From an uncultured Oscillospiraceae bacterium (lineage in GTDB: Bacteria; Bacillota; Clostridia; Oscillospirales; Oscillospiraceae): 46,776 nucleotides of DNA. Below are positions 23,379-30,568 of this stretch, piece by piece. The position numbers and the translations under genes are program-made. The notes below the pieces were generated by a model that saw only the letters and a program-made list of their open reading frames with translations, ran no database searches and was not told the origin of the DNA. Position 1 is the first letter of the stretch. Each line of letters starts with the position of its first letter. The stretch spans positions 1-46,776 of the forward strand of contig CANRHK010000002.1 in assembly GCA_947630395.1 (NCBI GenBank), given 5' to 3'.

Positions 23379-23632
23379 TGATTTTCCCGGAATTCCTACA
23401 CGACAGGGAGGTCCAGCGGGCCGCCAAGGAGTACGCCAACCGGCGGGAAGGCCGGTTCTACGGCGCGGAGCCCGGCAGCCTTTTGATCTACGAAACCGAG
23501 GACTTCGAGCATTCCTACTATTGCCCCGTGGACGACCCGCCCGAGAAGGTGATCGCGGACCTGCGGAGCGGCAAGCTCCTGTCGGAGTTGTGGCCGGAGC
23601 TGGAGGACCCGGACGAGGGCACCGTCCAATAA
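23378..23632 (+). CDS. Small acidic protein after minor head gene
   Basis: An 84 aa product from ATG 23378, its first base shared with the preceding stop; TTG 23375 is the alternative. It is acidic and Tyr-rich (REGRFYGAEPGSLLIYETEDFEHSYYCPVDDPPEKVIADLRSG). No family recognised. A strong terminator follows, so it ends a transcription unit. Confidence 0.7.
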   Translation: MIFPEFLHDREVQRAAKEYANRREGRFYGAEPGSLLIYETEDFEHSYYCPVDDPPEKVIADLRSGKLLSELWPELEDPDEGTVQ

Positions 23633-23652
23633 AAACCCATATCGTTGATTGA

Positions 23653-23684
23653 GGCATCGCACCCCAGGGGTGCGGTGCCTTTTT
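23653..23684 (+). terminator. Terminator before the scaffold gene
   Basis: GGCATCGCACCCC and GGGGTGCGGTGCC form a long stem with almost no loop, followed by TTTTTC. It separates the packaging genes from the capsid genes and may set their relative dosage. Confidence 0.8.
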
Positions 23685-23782
23685 CATACCCAAAATTACC
23701 GCTGGCCCGGCGGATAACAAGCGGGGCGGCCACAAAGCGGGGACTGGCCCGAGAAAAAGGACGTGGCAGAAAGGAGTTCATC

Positions 23783-24445
23783 ATGAAATTGCAGTGGATC
23801 AAGGATATCGTGGGCGACGCCTACACGGAGGAAATCGACGGCAAGGTGAGCCAGGCGCTGGGGGAGCGGTTCGTGGCCAGAGCCGACTTCAACGACAAGG
23901 CCACCAAGCTGAAGGAGTCCGAGGCCCTGGTAGCCTCCCTCCAGGAGAGCGCCAAGACCACCGCCACGCAGCTGGACGCTCTGAAGAAGTCCGCGGGCGA
24001 CAACGACGAGCTGAAAAAGCAGATCGAAGCCCTGGAGCAGCAGAGCAAGACCGACCGGGCCGCCTTCGAGAAGGAGCTGGCCCAGGTGCGGCTCATGGCC
24101 GCCGTGGACGCCGAGCTCACCGCGATGGGCTCCAAGAACAACACCGCCGTCAAGGCGGTCCTGGCGGACTTCCTCAAGGACGCCAAGGTCGTGGACGGCA
24201 AGGTGACGTCCAAGGACGCCACCGGCGCTGTCACCCTGGCAGCGAGGGTGGAGGCCATGAAGAAGGACGCCACCACCGACTTCCTCTTTGGGGAGGTCAA
24301 ACAGCAGCGCGAGGGCTGGAAGCCCGGCGAGGGCGGCGACAACGGAAACGGCAAGCAGGGGGCCGGTAAGAAGCCCTCCGAGATGTCCTACTCCGAGCTG
24401 GCGGCCTACCTCGCGGCCAACCCCGACGCCAAGCTCGACGACTGA
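23783..24445 (+). CDS. Scaffold protein (phage GP20 family)
   Basis: A 220 aa product from ATG 23783 with AAAGGAGTTCATC; the track extension to 23645 reads the terminator. Long coiled-coil helix (TKLKESEALVASLQESAKTTATQLDALKKSAGDNDELKKQIEALEQQ), then a globular part ending DFLFGEVKQQREGWKPGEGG, the usual GP20-family finish. It would direct capsid assembly and leave the head before packaging. Confidence 0.9.
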   Translation: MKLQWIKDIVGDAYTEEIDGKVSQALGERFVARADFNDKATKLKESEALVASLQESAKTTATQLDALKKSAGDNDELKKQIEALEQQSKTDRAAFEKELAQVRLMAAVDAELTAMGSKNNTAVKAVLADFLKDAKVVDGKVTSKDATGAVTLAARVEAMKKDATTDFLFGEVKQQREGWKPGEGGDNGNGKQGAGKKPSEMSYSELAAYLAANPDAKLDD

Positions 24446-24456
24446 GAGGTGTAATC

Positions 24457-24999
24457 ATGCAAGGAATCACAACGACCCCGCGCAGCGTGTCCATGGAGAA
24501 TGCGCTGCGTAACCTGGCCAGTGTCCTGACCGGGAAACCCGTTGCGGGAATGCCCGCCACGCTGGAGGGCGTCCTGCAGTTCATGGCCGAGAACGTGGCC
24601 CCGGCTGGAGCCGCAGACCAGGGCGACCAGACGGAGGCGGTGTCCGCTGCCGTGGCGGAGAAGCTCAAGGCCGACGATAGCTTCATCACCGCCGTGGCGG
24701 AGAAGCTCAAGGCCGATGATAGCTTCATCACCGACCTGGCCGAGAAGGTGGCCGCCAAGAGCGCCGTCCCCGGCGGTGCCCCCGGTATGGAGGGCCCCAG
24801 CGCCATTAACGTGGACGCTCTCGGTGAGGCCATCACCCAGGAAGTCCTGGCCCGCCTCGACACGGCCTCTGTGACGGCCAACAAGGCCCCTTCCGCGGGG
24901 GAGGTACCCGAGGCCGCCCCCGAGGCCAAAGCGGCCACAGCGACCGCACGTGCGGCCACGGCGGGCTCTAACCGCAAGGCCACCAAAACCACCAACTAA
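24457..24999 (+). CDS. Unknown head-region protein with 14-residue tandem repeat
   Basis: A 180 aa Ala-rich, low-complexity protein between scaffold and major capsid. Two copies of AVAEKLKADDSFIT follow each other near residues 65-92, and a related segment (DLAEKVAAKS) comes after. The C-terminus is an Ala/Thr/Lys-rich tail. Position suggests a head-decoration or assembly factor, but no family is recognised. Ribosome site AGAGGTGTAATC. Confidence 0.7.
   Translation: MQGITTTPRSVSMENALRNLASVLTGKPVAGMPATLEGVLQFMAENVAPAGAADQGDQTEAVSAAVAEKLKADDSFITAVAEKLKADDSFITDLAEKVAAKSAVPGGAPGMEGPSAINVDALGEAITQEVLARLDTASVTANKAPSAGEVPEAAPEAKAATATARAATAGSNRKATKTTN
24649..24732 (+). repeat. 42-bp tandem duplication inside the head-region gene
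   Basis: Two adjacent 42-nt copies (24649-24690 and 24691-24732) of GCCGTGGCGGAGAAGCTCAA... differ at a single C/T position, so the duplication looks recent. It is in frame. Confidence 0.9.
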
Positions 25000-25019
25000 A
25001 GAAAGGATGGAACGAAACT

Positions 25020-26195
25020 ATGCCTAACGAGAAATTCGACGCCAAGAGCTTCAACCCCCAGGCTTTCAAGTACAAGGCCGACCGTATCCCCCGCGTCCGT
25101 CTGAACGAGATGCGGAAGTCCCGCGTCCTGGCTGGCAACCCCGACATCCGGGCCGTGTTCTCCACCCAGGACGGCACCGCCTACGCCCGCATCGCCATGC
25201 GGGGCCTGCTGGACGGCGACGCCGTCAACTACGACGGCAAGACCGACATCACCGCCACCAGCACCAAGACCTTCGAGCAGGGTGTCGTGGTCGTGGGCCG
25301 GGCCAAGGCGTGGACCGAGAAGGACTTCTCCTACGACATCACCGGCGGCATCGACTTCATGGACAACGTGGCCCAGCAGGTCGCCGCCTACTGGGAGGAT
25401 GTGGACCAGGACACCCTCCTGGCCGTCCTCCAGGGCGTGTTCGCCATGACCAGCAAGCAGGGGAAGATCTTCGTGGCCAAGCACACCTACGAGGCCACCG
25501 GCAACCTGGAGCCCAACACCCTCAACAGTGCCACGGTCAAGGCTTGTGGCGACCGCAAGAAGAAGTTCTCCATGGTGTTCATGCACTCCGTGCCCGCCAC
25601 CAACCTGGAGAACCTCAACCTGCTGACCGCGCTGAAGTTCACCGACAAGGACGGCATCACCCGCGACCTGACCCTCTACACCTGGAACGGGAAGCTGGTC
25701 GTGGTGGACGACGGTATGCCCGCCGTGGACGGCTACTTCCCCGCCTCCGCAGGTGACCCCGGTGCGCTGAAGGTGACCACCGAGGGCGGCCAGGACGGCG
25801 AGATCAAGAAGGAGGACGTCAAGCCCTACTTCGGCACCGACGAGCTGACCGAGGACACCAGCTATGTGGTGCCCGGTACTCAGTACACCTCCTATGTGCT
25901 GGGCGACGGGGCTATCAGCTTCGAGAACATCGGGGCCAAGGTCCCCTACGAGATGGCCCGCGACCCCAAGACCAACGGCGGCCAGGATACCCTCTACACC
26001 CGCCAGCGGAAGGTGTTCTCCCCCTTCGGCATCTCCTACGAGAAGAAGTCCCAGGCTTCCCTCTCCCCCACGGACGCGGAGCTGGCCGACGGCCAGAATT
26101 GGGACATCGTCCACTCCGGCGAGGCCGAGGAGGATTCCCGCTCCTACATCGCGGACAAGGCTATCCCCATCTGCCGGATCATGTCCAGGGGGTAA
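25020..26195 (+). CDS. Major capsid protein
   Basis: A 391 aa product with AAAGGATGGAACGAAACT before ATG. It follows the scaffold and precedes the connector genes. Segments FSTQDGTAYARIAMRGLLDGDAVNYDGKTDI and FSYDITGGIDFMDNVAQQVAAYWEDVDQDTLLAVLQGVF match the phage coat family with a spine-helix-like region. It should assemble the icosahedral shell with an HK97-like fold (family knowledge, not visible directly). Strong codon bias and high third-position GC fit an abundant product. Confidence 0.92.
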   Translation: MPNEKFDAKSFNPQAFKYKADRIPRVRLNEMRKSRVLAGNPDIRAVFSTQDGTAYARIAMRGLLDGDAVNYDGKTDITATSTKTFEQGVVVVGRAKAWTEKDFSYDITGGIDFMDNVAQQVAAYWEDVDQDTLLAVLQGVFAMTSKQGKIFVAKHTYEATGNLEPNTLNSATVKACGDRKKKFSMVFMHSVPATNLENLNLLTALKFTDKDGITRDLTLYTWNGKLVVVDDGMPAVDGYFPASAGDPGALKVTTEGGQDGEIKKEDVKPYFGTDELTEDTSYVVPGTQYTSYVLGDGAISFENIGAKVPYEMARDPKTNGGQDTLYTRQRKVFSPFGISYEKKSQASLSPTDAELADGQNWDIVHSGEAEEDSRSYIADKAIPICRIMSRG

Positions 26196-26201
26196 TCCGC
26201 C

Positions 26202-26609
26202 ATGGAAACGAGCGTGTATGAGGACGTGGTTCTCCGGCTGGCCATGCTGGGGTACACGGCTACCGAGGACGACAGACCCGGTATCGAATACCTGATCCGA
26301 AAGAGCGAGGTGGCGATCCTGTCCAACATCCACCACCCGGTACTGCCGGACGGCCTCCGCTACACGCTCGTGGATATGGTCGCCGGTCAGTTCTTGTACG
26401 ACAAGAAGGCCGCCGGTGGCCTGGACGGGGTGGAGGGCTTCGACTTCTCCGCCCCGGCCAAGAGCATCACCGAGGGGGACGTGTCGGTCACCTTTGCGGG
26501 GGCCAGCGACGGCGCTTCCAGCCCGGAGGCCCGCTTCGACGCCCTGCTGGACCAGCTCCGTCTCCCCCCGGAGAGCATCCTGGCCTCTTTCCGGAGGATA
26601 CGATGGTGA
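26202..26609 (+). CDS. Head-tail connector (adaptor) protein
   Basis: A 135 aa helical protein right after the capsid gene (EDVVLRLAMLGYTATEDDRPGIEYLIRKSEVAILSNIHH), the typical shape and place of gp15/YqbG-like adaptors that bind the portal ring. It overlaps the next gene by 7 nt. Confidence 0.82.
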   Translation: METSVYEDVVLRLAMLGYTATEDDRPGIEYLIRKSEVAILSNIHHPVLPDGLRYTLVDMVAGQFLYDKKAAGGLDGVEGFDFSAPAKSITEGDVSVTFAGASDGASSPEARFDALLDQLRLPPESILASFRRIRW

Positions 26610-26965
26610 GCGCCTACGAAAAGGCCATCAAGCGCCTGTGGGTGGGCCGGGCCACCATCACCGTGCTGGCTGGAGAAGTCAACTCCGCCAATGGCCGCAC
26701 GGAACCCAAGGAGCGTGTTTTGGCAGAAAACGTGCCCTGCCGTATCTCCCACCAAACCGTCACCACCACCCAGCCCCTGGAGGGGGCCTCCCAGGTGGTC
26801 CAATCCGTCGTGCTCTACATCGACCCCTCTGTGGAGATCCCGGAGGGGTCGAAAATCACGGTCACGCAGAACAAGGTCACCAAGGACTACGGGCGCAGCG
26901 GCAAGGCTGCGGTGTTCACGCACCACAAGGAAGTGCCGCTGGAGCTGTTCAAGGGGTGGGCGTAA
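26603..26965 (+). CDS. Head closure / head-tail joining protein
   Basis: A 120 aa beta-rich protein (RATITVLAGEVNSANGRTEPKERVLAENVPCRISHQT ... VVLYIDPSVEIPEGSKITVTQNKVTKDYGRSG). This is the pattern of SPP1 gp16/YqbH-like stopper proteins. The stop shares one base with the next ATG (TAATG), so translation is coupled. Confidence 0.82.
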   Translation: MVSAYEKAIKRLWVGRATITVLAGEVNSANGRTEPKERVLAENVPCRISHQTVTTTQPLEGASQVVQSVVLYIDPSVEIPEGSKITVTQNKVTKDYGRSGKAAVFTHHKEVPLELFKGWA

Positions 26966-27438
26966 TGGCAAGGTGGGGACGATGCGATTACCAGCAGCTC
27001 CAGCGGCTGCGGGAGAAGATGGCGAAGCTCCAAAGCATGGACCTGGAGAAGTTCTGTTATGACGCCTCCCGAGAGTTGGCCGCTCGGCTGCTGGCCCTGG
27101 TCATCCCACGGACCCCCGTGGGGGACTACCCCAAGTCCAGCGGCAAGAAGGGCGGCACCCTGCGCCGTGGCTGGACCGGCAAGCAGAGCGGCAGCAGCGG
27201 GACGGCCTACGCCCAGGGGCTGCCGGTCTACAAGCAGGGCACCAACTACCACATCGAGGTCATCAACCCCGTGTACTACGCCAGCTATGTGGAGTTCGGC
27301 CACCGGACGCCCGGCGGGAAAGGCTGGGTGCCGGGGCAGTACTTCCTCACCTTGTCCGAGCAGGACCTGGAGAAGATCGCCCCCGGCGTTCTGGAGAAGA
27401 AGCTGGAGCGACTTTTACGGGAGGCGTTCAATGTCTGA
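26965..27438 (+). CDS. HK97 gp10-like tail completion protein
   Basis: A 157 aa product from ATG 26965 (TAATG). The segment SMDLEKFCYDASRELAARLLALVIPRTPVGDYP, then RRGWTGKQSG and NPVYYASYVEFGHRTPGGKGWVPGQYFL, is the clear signature of the gp10/YqbI family. The longer track ORF in this frame runs through the previous gene and is rejected. It joins head and tail. Confidence 0.9.
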   Translation: MARWGRCDYQQLQRLREKMAKLQSMDLEKFCYDASRELAARLLALVIPRTPVGDYPKSSGKKGGTLRRGWTGKQSGSSGTAYAQGLPVYKQGTNYHIEVINPVYYASYVEFGHRTPGGKGWVPGQYFLTLSEQDLEKIAPGVLEKKLERLLREAFNV

Positions 27439-27862
27439 GATCAATTTCAACAGCATTTTCGACGGCGTGAGCCTGGCGCTTCATGCCACCTTTCCAGACC
27501 GGCAAGTCCACGGCGGGAGCGTGAAGCAGGGTCTAAACGACGGGGACTTCAACGTGTTCATGCCCGGCGTGGTCAACGCCAAGGAGGTGGGCCCGCGGTA
27601 TCGGCGCACCCCGACGGTGGACGTTATCTACTACCCCAGGGACCGGAAGCGGCTCACGGCTGAGTGCTACGACATGGCCCAGCAGATGGCCCAGGTCCTG
27701 GAGAGCATCGTCACCCCGGAGGGGGACACGGTACACGCCACCAGCATGGAGTTCCAGACGACGGACGACGTGCTCCACATGATTGCCCGCTATGACCACT
27801 TCGCCCGGATCGTGCCCGAGCCGGTCATGATGGAAACACTACAAGTAAAGCAGGAGGGCTAA
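27431..27862 (+). CDS. Tail terminator-like protein (YqbJ/DUF6838 type)
   Basis: A 143 aa product from ATG 27431, overlapping the gp10-like gene by 8 nt. The sequence NSIFDGVSLALHATFPDRQVHGGSVKQGLNDGDFNVFMPGV, and the place before the sheath, fit the small tail-terminator/completion proteins of PBSX-like phages. Assignment rests mainly on gene order. Confidence 0.78.
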   Translation: MSEINFNSIFDGVSLALHATFPDRQVHGGSVKQGLNDGDFNVFMPGVVNAKEVGPRYRRTPTVDVIYYPRDRKRLTAECYDMAQQMAQVLESIVTPEGDTVHATSMEFQTTDDVLHMIARYDHFARIVPEPVMMETLQVKQEG

Positions 27863-27863
27863 A

Positions 27864-28055
27864 ATGAGCAATCCAGAAACCAAGACCGCGAAAGCGGCGG
27901 CCCCGGCTGCCTTCACCCGAGAGCAGCTGGCGGCGTCCAAACGCTACGCCCGGCGGCGTGACCTGGTCACCGCCCTGCTGGAGCCGGGCAAGCGGTACAC
28001 CCTGGCCGAAGTGGACGGCCTGATCGAGAAATTTATGAAAGGCAAGGTGAATTGA
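27864..28055 (+). CDS. Small basic protein before tail sheath
   Basis: A 63 aa product. Ala/Lys-rich N-terminus, then a small helix-turn-helix-like fold (AASKRYARRRDLVTALLEPGKRYTLAEVDGLIEKFMKGKVN). The same spot holds YqbK-adjacent small proteins in related phages. Function unknown. Ribosome site CAGGAGGGCTAAA. Confidence 0.75.
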   Translation: MSNPETKTAKAAAPAAFTREQLAASKRYARRRDLVTALLEPGKRYTLAEVDGLIEKFMKGKVN

Positions 28056-28056
28056 C

Positions 28057-29382
28057 ATGGCTCTTGGCGGCGGCATTTGGCTGACCCAAAACAAGGTCCT
28101 GCCCGGCAGCTATATCGTATTCTCCAGCGTGGCCCGGGCCTCCGCTACCCTGTCCGACAGGGGATATGCGGCGGCCCCCTTCGTGCTGAGCTGGGGCCCG
28201 GAGGATACGGTGTTCGCTGTCACCTCGGGGGACTTCCAGAAGAACAGCAAGCGCATCTTCGGCTATGCCTACGACCACCCGAAGATGCTGGCCCTGCGGG
28301 AGATCTTTCTCCACGCCACCACCGTCTACTGCTACCGGCTGGGCCAGGGAGCGAAGAAGGCGGAGAACACCTACGCCACGGCCAAGTACCCCGGCGTCCG
28401 GGGGAACGATATCACCATCGTGGTCGCCAACAACGTGGACGCTCCGGAGAGCTTCGACGTGGCCACGGTGCTGGACGGCATCCAGGTGGATATCCAGACG
28501 GTGACCAAGGCCGACGAGCTGGTGAGCAACGACTATGTGGACTTCAAGTCGATGGAGGAATTGACCCCCACCGCCGGGGAGCCGCTGGCCGAGGGGGCGG
28601 ACGCCTCGCAGATCACCGGCGAAACCCACCAGGCGTTCCTCGATAAAATCGAGCCCTACGCCTTCAACGCCCTGTGCTGCCCCTCCAAGGAGGAATCTAT
28701 CGTGCAGCTCTACTCCACCTTCACGGAGCGCCTGCGCGACGAGGTGGGGGCCAAGTTCCAGCTCGTGGCCTGGAAGCCGGAGAAGGCCGACTACGAGGGC
28801 ATCATCGGCACGTGGAACGCCGCCACCCATGCTACCATCCGGGACGTGGACGAATACGCCGTGGTCTACTGGCTCACTGGGGCCGAGGCTGGCGTGGCCG
28901 TGAATAAGACCCTCACCAATGCCAAGTATGACGGGGAGCTTATCCTGGACACCAACTTCGCCCAGGCGGACCTGGAGGCGGCCATCAAGGCCGGGCGGCT
29001 CATGTTCCACAACGTGAACGGCGACGTCCGGGTGCTGGAGGATATCAACACCCTGGTCACCCTGTCCGACACCAAGGGCGAGGTGTTCCAGAGCAACCAG
29101 ACCATGCGGGTGTGCGACCAGATCGCCAACGATATGGCGGTGCTGTTCAACACCCGGTACCTGGGCAGTGTCCCCAACGACGCCCCCGGTCGTGCGTCCC
29201 TGTGGGGCGATACCGTCAAGCTCATCCGGGAGCTGGAGAAGATCCGGGCCGTGCAGGACTTCGACGAGAATATCGTGTCCTGTGAGCAGGGCGACAAGAA
29301 GAAGGCCGTGCTGCTGATCATCAACGGCCTGGACATCGTGAACGCGATGTCCCAGCTCTACATGAGCGTCATCATCCAGTAA
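28057..29382 (+). CDS. Contractile tail sheath protein (XkdK-like)
   Basis: A 441 aa sheath protein. It starts MALGGGIWLTQNKVLPGSYIVF, the family's start, and ends ...KKKAVLLIINGLDIVNAMSQLYMSVIIQ. Segments VRGNDITIVVANN, WLTGAEAGVAVNKTLTNAKYDG and RVLEDINTLVT are diagnostic. Its presence shows a contractile (myovirus) tail. It packs around the tube and contracts on infection. Confidence 0.95.
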   Translation: MALGGGIWLTQNKVLPGSYIVFSSVARASATLSDRGYAAAPFVLSWGPEDTVFAVTSGDFQKNSKRIFGYAYDHPKMLALREIFLHATTVYCYRLGQGAKKAENTYATAKYPGVRGNDITIVVANNVDAPESFDVATVLDGIQVDIQTVTKADELVSNDYVDFKSMEELTPTAGEPLAEGADASQITGETHQAFLDKIEPYAFNALCCPSKEESIVQLYSTFTERLRDEVGAKFQLVAWKPEKADYEGIIGTWNAATHATIRDVDEYAVVYWLTGAEAGVAVNKTLTNAKYDGELILDTNFAQADLEAAIKAGRLMFHNVNGDVRVLEDINTLVTLSDTKGEVFQSNQTMRVCDQIANDMAVLFNTRYLGSVPNDAPGRASLWGDTVKLIRELEKIRAVQDFDENIVSCEQGDKKKAVLLIINGLDIVNAMSQLYMSVIIQ

Positions 29383-29396
29383 GGGAGGGGAAATAG

Positions 29397-29870
29397 ATGC
29401 CGAAACCGACTATGAATACCCAGGACGCCGTCAGCGCCAATTTTGCGGAGTGCTTCGTCACCCGCAACGGGACCCGCTACTCCATGCTGATGGCGAAGGA
29501 CTTCGAGGGCAAGGCCACTATCAACACCCAGGAAGTCCCCCGGCTGGGGGCCGTGGTCATCGGCCATAAGGCGCAGACCGCGGTCCTGGCCTTCTCCATG
29601 ACCATCTACAAGTGCACGGAAATCTTCGACGACGTGGTCGAGGAGTTCATCAACACCGGCGTGATGCCCACGTTCACCATCCAGACCAGCAACGAGGACC
29701 CGGCCACTTCGGTGGGGCGCACCACGAAGATCTATAACGACTGTGTGCTGGACGGCGACGTGCTGCTGTCCATGTTCAACGCCGAGGGCGAGTTCGTGGA
29801 GCAGGCCATCGAGGGCTTCTGCGACAGCTTCAGCCGTCCGGAGAAGTACACCAACCCGTCCTATATGTAA
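29397..29870 (+). CDS. Tail tube protein (XkdM-like)
   Basis: A 157 aa product following the sheath, of typical XkdM length. MLMAKDFEGKATINTQEVPRLGAVVIGHKAQTAVLAFSMTIYKCTEIFDDVV and the ending EGFCDSFSRPEKYTNPSYM match the family. It polymerises as the inner tube through which DNA passes. Confidence 0.93.
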   Translation: MPKPTMNTQDAVSANFAECFVTRNGTRYSMLMAKDFEGKATINTQEVPRLGAVVIGHKAQTAVLAFSMTIYKCTEIFDDVVEEFINTGVMPTFTIQTSNEDPATSVGRTTKIYNDCVLDGDVLLSMFNAEGEFVEQAIEGFCDSFSRPEKYTNPSYM

Positions 29871-29894
29871 GGGCACCGTGAAGGAGGAAAACCC

Positions 29895-30323
29895 ATGAGC
29901 AACACTCTGAGCGCATTCCTGCGGCCCAACGTGGAGCAGGTCCCCAACATCAAGATCGTCGCCTCCACCCGCTTCAAGGGGGAGGACGGCAAGCCGATGG
30001 AGTGGGAGATCCGCTGCATCTCCGCCGACGAGTACGCCCGCATCCGGGGCGGCTGCATCCGGCAGGTGCCGGTGCCCGGCAAGAAGAACCAGTACAGCCA
30101 GCAGCTGGACACCTACTCCTTCCAGGCCAAGGTCGTGGCCCGCTGCACCGTGTTCCCGGACCTCGGCAACGCCGAGCTGCAGGATAGCTGGGGCGTGACC
30201 ACCCCCGAGGCCCTGGTGGGCGCTATGCTGATCGGCGGCGAGTTCGACGACTACGTGACGGCGGTGTTCCAGGCCAACGGCTTCAAGCGGGACGACGAGC
30301 TGGTCGAGGAAGCAAAAAACTAA
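29895..30323 (+). CDS. Tail assembly chaperone, zero-frame product (XkdN-like, gpG)
   Basis: A 142 aa product (AAGGAGGAAAACCC before ATG). Core sequence FKGEDGKPMEWEIRCISADEYARIRGGCI and LVGAMLIGGEFDDYVTAVFQANGF is the XkdN family. Its last codons are GCA AAA AAC TAA: a perfect slippery heptamer A AAA AAC sits directly before the stop. This is the gpG part of a G/GT pair that chaperones the tape measure during tail assembly. Confidence 0.92.
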   Translation: MSNTLSAFLRPNVEQVPNIKIVASTRFKGEDGKPMEWEIRCISADEYARIRGGCIRQVPVPGKKNQYSQQLDTYSFQAKVVARCTVFPDLGNAELQDSWGVTTPEALVGAMLIGGEFDDYVTAVFQANGFKRDDELVEEAKN

Positions 30324-30511
30324 TTGAGGACGGCGACCCGGACGCTTCCTTTGCACACTTCTGTCTGCAAAAGTTCGGCTGGGAGCCGTCCAAGTTTTTG
30401 AACCTCCCGCGGGAGGAACGGGCCTTTGTGGTGGCCTCTATCAAAATCCGCATCGAAACGGAGAAGAAGAAAGAGGCCGAAATCAAAAGCAAGGCCAAGC
30501 GCAAGAAATAG
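29895..30511 (+). CDS. Tail assembly chaperone, frameshifted GT product (about 205 aa)
   Basis: After the -1 slip, reading continues LIEDGDPDASFAHFCLQKFGWEPSKFLNLPREERAFVVASIKIRIETEKKKEAEIKSKAKRKK. This is a proper protein ending in a basic tail, with the LPREERAF-x-x-A-x-I motif typical of the T domain that binds the tape measure. It is absent from the ORF track because it has no start codon of its own. In tailed phages the G:GT ratio is set by frameshift efficiency. Confidence 0.85.
30314..30320 (+). promoter_or_regulatory. Programmed -1 frameshift site A AAA AAC
   Basis: The heptamer is in the correct phase (codons GCA-AAA-AAC) and abuts the zero-frame TAA. Slipping back one base opens a 63-codon reading frame to TAG 30509-30511. 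Confidence 0.85.
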
Positions 30512-30517
30512 CCACGC

Positions 30518-30550
30518 GGCCCCCGCTGACTCCAGCGGGGGCCTTGCTTT
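30518..30550 (+). terminator. Hairpin between chaperone and tape measure
   Basis: GGCCCCCGCTG and CAGCGGGGGCC pair around a short loop, followed by TTGCTTT. It lies 198 nt after the slippery site, too far to be its stimulatory structure. It probably lowers expression of the tape measure and baseplate genes relative to sheath and tube. Confidence 0.6.
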
Positions 30551-30568
30551 GTAAAGGGGGGTGAACCT

